A DNA stretch of 13,808 bases from Spartobacteria bacterium UBA5019. GTDB taxonomy: Bacteria > Verrucomicrobiota > Verrucomicrobiia > Chthoniobacterales > Terrimicrobiaceae. Both the position numbers and the translations under genes were made by a program. Shown here one piece after another: positions 11,230-13,808 of the stretch. The stretch spans positions 4,710 to 18,517 of the forward strand of contig DGXZ01000031.1 in the NCBI GenBank assembly GCA_002396485.1. The letters are read 5' to 3'. Under the pieces are notes generated by a model. The model had not been told where the DNA came from. It did no database searches and worked only from the letters and a program-made list of their open reading frames with translations. Within the stretch, counting starts at the first letter, position 1. Every line of letters starts with the position of its first letter.

Positions 11230-13808
11230 TCAATTCATGGTCATGATGCGAAGCAATCCATCTTGCGCAATAATCTTGCCGGTTTTACGCAGATGCTTGA
11301 TTTGCGCCTGGATCACAAGACGCAGTGTGGAGCTGGTTGTCTTAAAACCAAGGAGTCTTGCCACTGTTTGCGTGATCTCGATTTCCCCGGCCCCATGGTG
11401 TTCAGAAATGACTTTTTCAATTGCCGCTCGGATTTCATGAGGCGGCAAAAAATTCGGTTTTCGCAGGCTATTTGAGCGCGCAACTTCACGATTACGAACC
11501 GGAACGATGGTTCCCGGCAGTAACAAGCAATCTTCTTCACGCTGACAACGCTGGGAGAGAACAAGGGTGCGAATGCCATCGGCTACGCTGTCTTGAATAC
11601 GAGAACCAGCGCGGCCCAAACCCCACAGGTCGCGGACGCGAACGGTGAGCTCCTCTTGGTGAATGGGGCTTTCGATCTCGAGGATTTTGAAAATCACTTC
11701 TGCCATCTTGTAGGGTGAAAGTTCCTGCGGGGGTGTTCTATGCGGCACATTAAAAGCGGCCTCGATATACGGCGCGGACAATAATGCATCAGTTTTAACC
11801 GCTATATCCCGCTCAATTTCCTCCTCTTCATCTTCGGTTTTATGAAATATCGGGGATGACTCTAACAGAGAGAGTTTTGCTTTTTCTATCGCTGCAACTA
11901 CTTTGCGAAGTTGCTCGCCAGGACGCTGGAACCAATCGGTGCTCCAAATTCGATGAATGATCCATCCATGATCTTCTAAGACGGCTTGACGGAGTCGGTC
12001 ACGGTCTCGCGCTGATCGAGAGGAGTGATAGGCCGCGCCATCGCACTCGATGCCGAGAATATAGCGCCCGGGCTTTTCAGTATCAACGACACCCAAATCA
12101 ACAAAGAATCCAGCGACGCCCACCTGAGGATGAACTTCATAGCCGAGGGCTTCGACGGCTCGCCTCACTGCCTCTTCAAATGGAGACATTTCCTGACCGA
12201 CAGACTCCGCGGGAGCGGTAAGAATACCAGTTTCAGCAAACTTCAGGAATGTCTTAAAGGATCGCACTCCGCGTCCAGTCACACGAGCCAAATCAATATC
12301 ATCGGCACGGAGCGAAGCGAAAACAACGCAGCGGCGTTTCGATCTAGAAATAAGCACATTCAGGCGCCGCTCGCCTCCTTCGTTGCTGAGCGGGCCGAAG
12401 TTCATTGCCAGGTAGCCGCTCGAATCTGGCCCGTAACCCACGGAGATAAAAATGACATCGCGTTCGTCACCTTGCAAATTTTCAAGATTTTTAACAAAAA
12501 AAGGCTCATGAGAATGTGATTGGAAAAAGTTTTCCACATCTGGCCGTTCGCGCCTGAGAAGTTCGAGTTCATCCTCTATAGCCTGCTGCTGCTTGATCGA
12601 AAATGCCGCGACTCCAAGACTGAGTTTGGGATTGTGCCGGGCATGTTCGAGAATGGCTTTGCAAACAGCGCGGGCCTCGACCCGGTTTGTGCTTGATCCA
12701 CCCCGATCGTAGATGCCGCCTTTTACGAATTGAAATTCGAGTCCAAGCCCTGCGCTGGCTGTATGCGGACTCGGAACGATGAATAGTTTGTCCTCGTAGA
12801 ACTCGCGATTCGAAACGGCAATCAGCGAGTGGTGTCGGCTTCTGTAGTGCCACCGCAGCATTGTTTCAGGCAGTCCCCGCGCGCAGCAAAGCCCGAGGAT
12901 ACTTTCCACATCTTTCGCCTGCGCGGCGGAAGGCGATTCTTCGTCGCTCAAATCCTCTTCGTCATCCTCATTGCTCGTGAGGCGCGAAAAAAAGCGCGTT
13001 GGCGGCAACTGCTTGCTGTCGCCAACAACGACATGCTGGGTAGCACGGGCGAACGCGCCCAGCGCATCCACAGGTTGGACCTGACTAGCTTCATCGATGA
13101 CAAGCAAATCAAAGTGCACCGAACCTGGTTCGAGATATTGCGCCACAGATAAAGGGCTCATCATAAAGACAGGCTTTATCGCCTGCACGACGGAGCCAGC
13201 GTCCTTGAGAAGTTTGCGGACGGGTCGATGTCCCCGCTTTCGTTCGAGTTCGCCAAGGAGAATGCCGGTTGCGCCAGCACCCGCATGGCGAGCAGGTATT
13301 CCTTCGTAGTGCTTCGCGAGCACTCGATATTTGGCCAGCGTAAGCCGCTCCAGATCTGCACGCCGAAAATCCTCTATTACCCTCTCATGCTCAAGGCCAT
13401 CAAATTGCGCTAGCTCCGGATGTGTCTTGACTGCCTCTCGCAACAAACGCGAAAAATACGCGCGATCGAAGATATCCGCTGCCAAATTGTGAGATAAGCT
13501 GGCATTCTCCAGTGAATCAACAAGGGAGCCGAGACCAAGCTGTCTTGCGCGCACTGCTCGCGTGAACCAAGTATTCCAGCGAGTTAGGTCTTCTAAGGTT
13601 TCGAGCCATTGCCCAAGACGACAAGAAAGAGATTCAATCGAAATATCTTCCAGCCTTTCGATACCAAATGCAGTTGAGAGATTTAAGGCAACTTCACCTT
13701 TTACTGCCTCGGAGCATTGCCAAGCCTCCCCGATAAGTAATTCGAGGGCATCGCTTAAAGATCCAAAGTTTTTACTCCGATCAATCTCCAAAAATTTCCT
13801 GCGAAATT
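11230..13808 (-). CDS. Giant SF1 helicase-nuclease (DUF4011/DUF3320-type architecture), N-terminus outside window
   Basis: The C-terminal about 858 residues of a protein that usually approaches 1,800-2,000. The frame is open to the right edge, so the TTG at 13791 is not a believable start. Counting from that codon, UPF1-like helicase motifs are: II DEAS 233-236, III GDSKQLPP 257-264, the WHYRSRH region 314-320, V LQGDERDVIFIS 439-450 and VI RRLNVLISRSK 475-485. The Walker A motif must lie beyond the edge. A Vsr/DUF559/MTES_1575-like nuclease domain follows (about 537-640) with FEEA (538-541), D565 in FVDLGVV, IECDG (581-585) and YHSSRSARDRDR (588-599). An acidic linker (650-660) leads to a DUF3320-like region (about 690-760) and a last winged-helix-like stretch (780-850). 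The acidic segment DDEEDLSDEE at 276-285 is an insertion in the helicase. Related proteins are candidate antiviral factors. First gene of the leftward series in this window. Confidence 0.9.
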   Translation of the reverse strand, partial: FRRKFLEIDRSKNFGSLSDALELLIGEAWQCSEAVKGEVALNLSTAFGIERLEDISIESLSCRLGQWLETLEDLTRWNTWFTRAVRARQLGLGSLVDSLENASLSHNLAADIFDRAYFSRLLREAVKTHPELAQFDGLEHERVIEDFRRADLERLTLAKYRVLAKHYEGIPARHAGAGATGILLGELERKRGHRPVRKLLKDAGSVVQAIKPVFMMSPLSVAQYLEPGSVHFDLLVIDEASQVQPVDALGAFARATQHVVVGDSKQLPPTRFFSRLTSNEDDEEDLSDEESPSAAQAKDVESILGLCCARGLPETMLRWHYRSRHHSLIAVSNREFYEDKLFIVPSPHTASAGLGLEFQFVKGGIYDRGGSSTNRVEARAVCKAILEHARHNPKLSLGVAAFSIKQQQAIEDELELLRRERPDVENFFQSHSHEPFFVKNLENLQGDERDVIFISVGYGPDSSGYLAMNFGPLSNEGGERRLNVLISRSKRRCVVFASLRADDIDLARVTGRGVRSFKTFLKFAETGILTAPAESVGQEMSPFEEAVRRAVEALGYEVHPQVGVAGFFVDLGVVDTEKPGRYILGIECDGAAYHSSRSARDRDRLRQAVLEDHGWIIHRIWSTDWFQRPGEQLRKVVAAIEKAKLSLLESSPIFHKTEDEEEEIERDIAVKTDALLSAPYIEAAFNVPHRTPPQELSPYKMAEVIFKILEIESPIHQEELTVRVRDLWGLGRAGSRIQDSVADGIRTLVLSQRCQREEDCLLLPGTIVPVRNREVARSNSLRKPNFLPPHEIRAAIEKVISEHHGAGEIEITQTVARLLGFKTTSSTLRLVIQAQIKHLRKTGKIIAQDGLLRIMTMN

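Noticed and set aside
1..13808. CRISPR array, tRNA or rRNA genes, insertion sequences
   Set aside because: I saw no regularly spaced repeats, no cloverleaf-like sequence or rRNA segment, and no transposase or paired terminal inverted repeats.

Overview
The window is 13.8 kb of bacterial chromosome from a motile Gram-negative-type organism. It carries a flagellin, two type IV pilus retraction ATPases, sigma-54, a nitrogen-type EIIA protein, UvrB and NAD kinase. Shine-Dalgarno sequences are weak at most starts, a formylglycine-generating-enzyme-like protein is present, and a 5'-nuclease stands alone rather than being fused to a polymerase. This mix fits the Verrucomicrobiota or a related PVC lineage. 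That placement is a judgement from memory of such genomes, not proven by the sequence. No rRNA, tRNA, CRISPR array or insertion sequence was seen.

Left part (1-3200): two tandem PilT/PilU-family ATPases run leftwards, and the second is cut by the window edge. Diverging from them is a two-gene unit on the + strand, a stand-alone NIL-domain protein followed by a stand-alone 5'-3' exonuclease. It ends at a strong hairpin terminator shared with the convergent flagellin gene.

Middle part (3200-9331): flagellin (-) and rpoN (+) diverge from a 259-bp spacer. This spacer is the most interesting non-coding stretch in the window. It holds two sigma-54-type -24/-12 elements facing each other on opposite strands with exact dyad register, plus a sigma-28-like element and a hairpin in the flagellin leader. 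rpoN converges on uvrB with a single base between the stop codons. Divergent from uvrB is a tightly coupled run, a possible 21-codon leader ORF, NAD kinase and an EIIA-Ntr (PtsN-like) protein, joined at both junctions by ATGA overlaps. RpoN and EIIA-Ntr are often genetically linked, and here they lie about 3 kb apart.

Right part (9332-13808): four genes run leftwards in series. The first is the C-terminal ~860 residues of a very large SF1 (UPF1-like) helicase fused to a Vsr/DUF559-type nuclease domain and C-terminal winged-helix regions (DUF4011/DUF3320-type architecture). It is followed by an unrecognised 95-residue protein, a GNAT acetyltransferase and a formylglycine-generating-enzyme-like protein that lacks the catalytic cysteines. 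Giant helicase-nuclease proteins of this type are candidate phage-defence factors. Whether the three small genes belong to such a system is open. The helicase's N-terminus and its Walker A motif lie outside the window.
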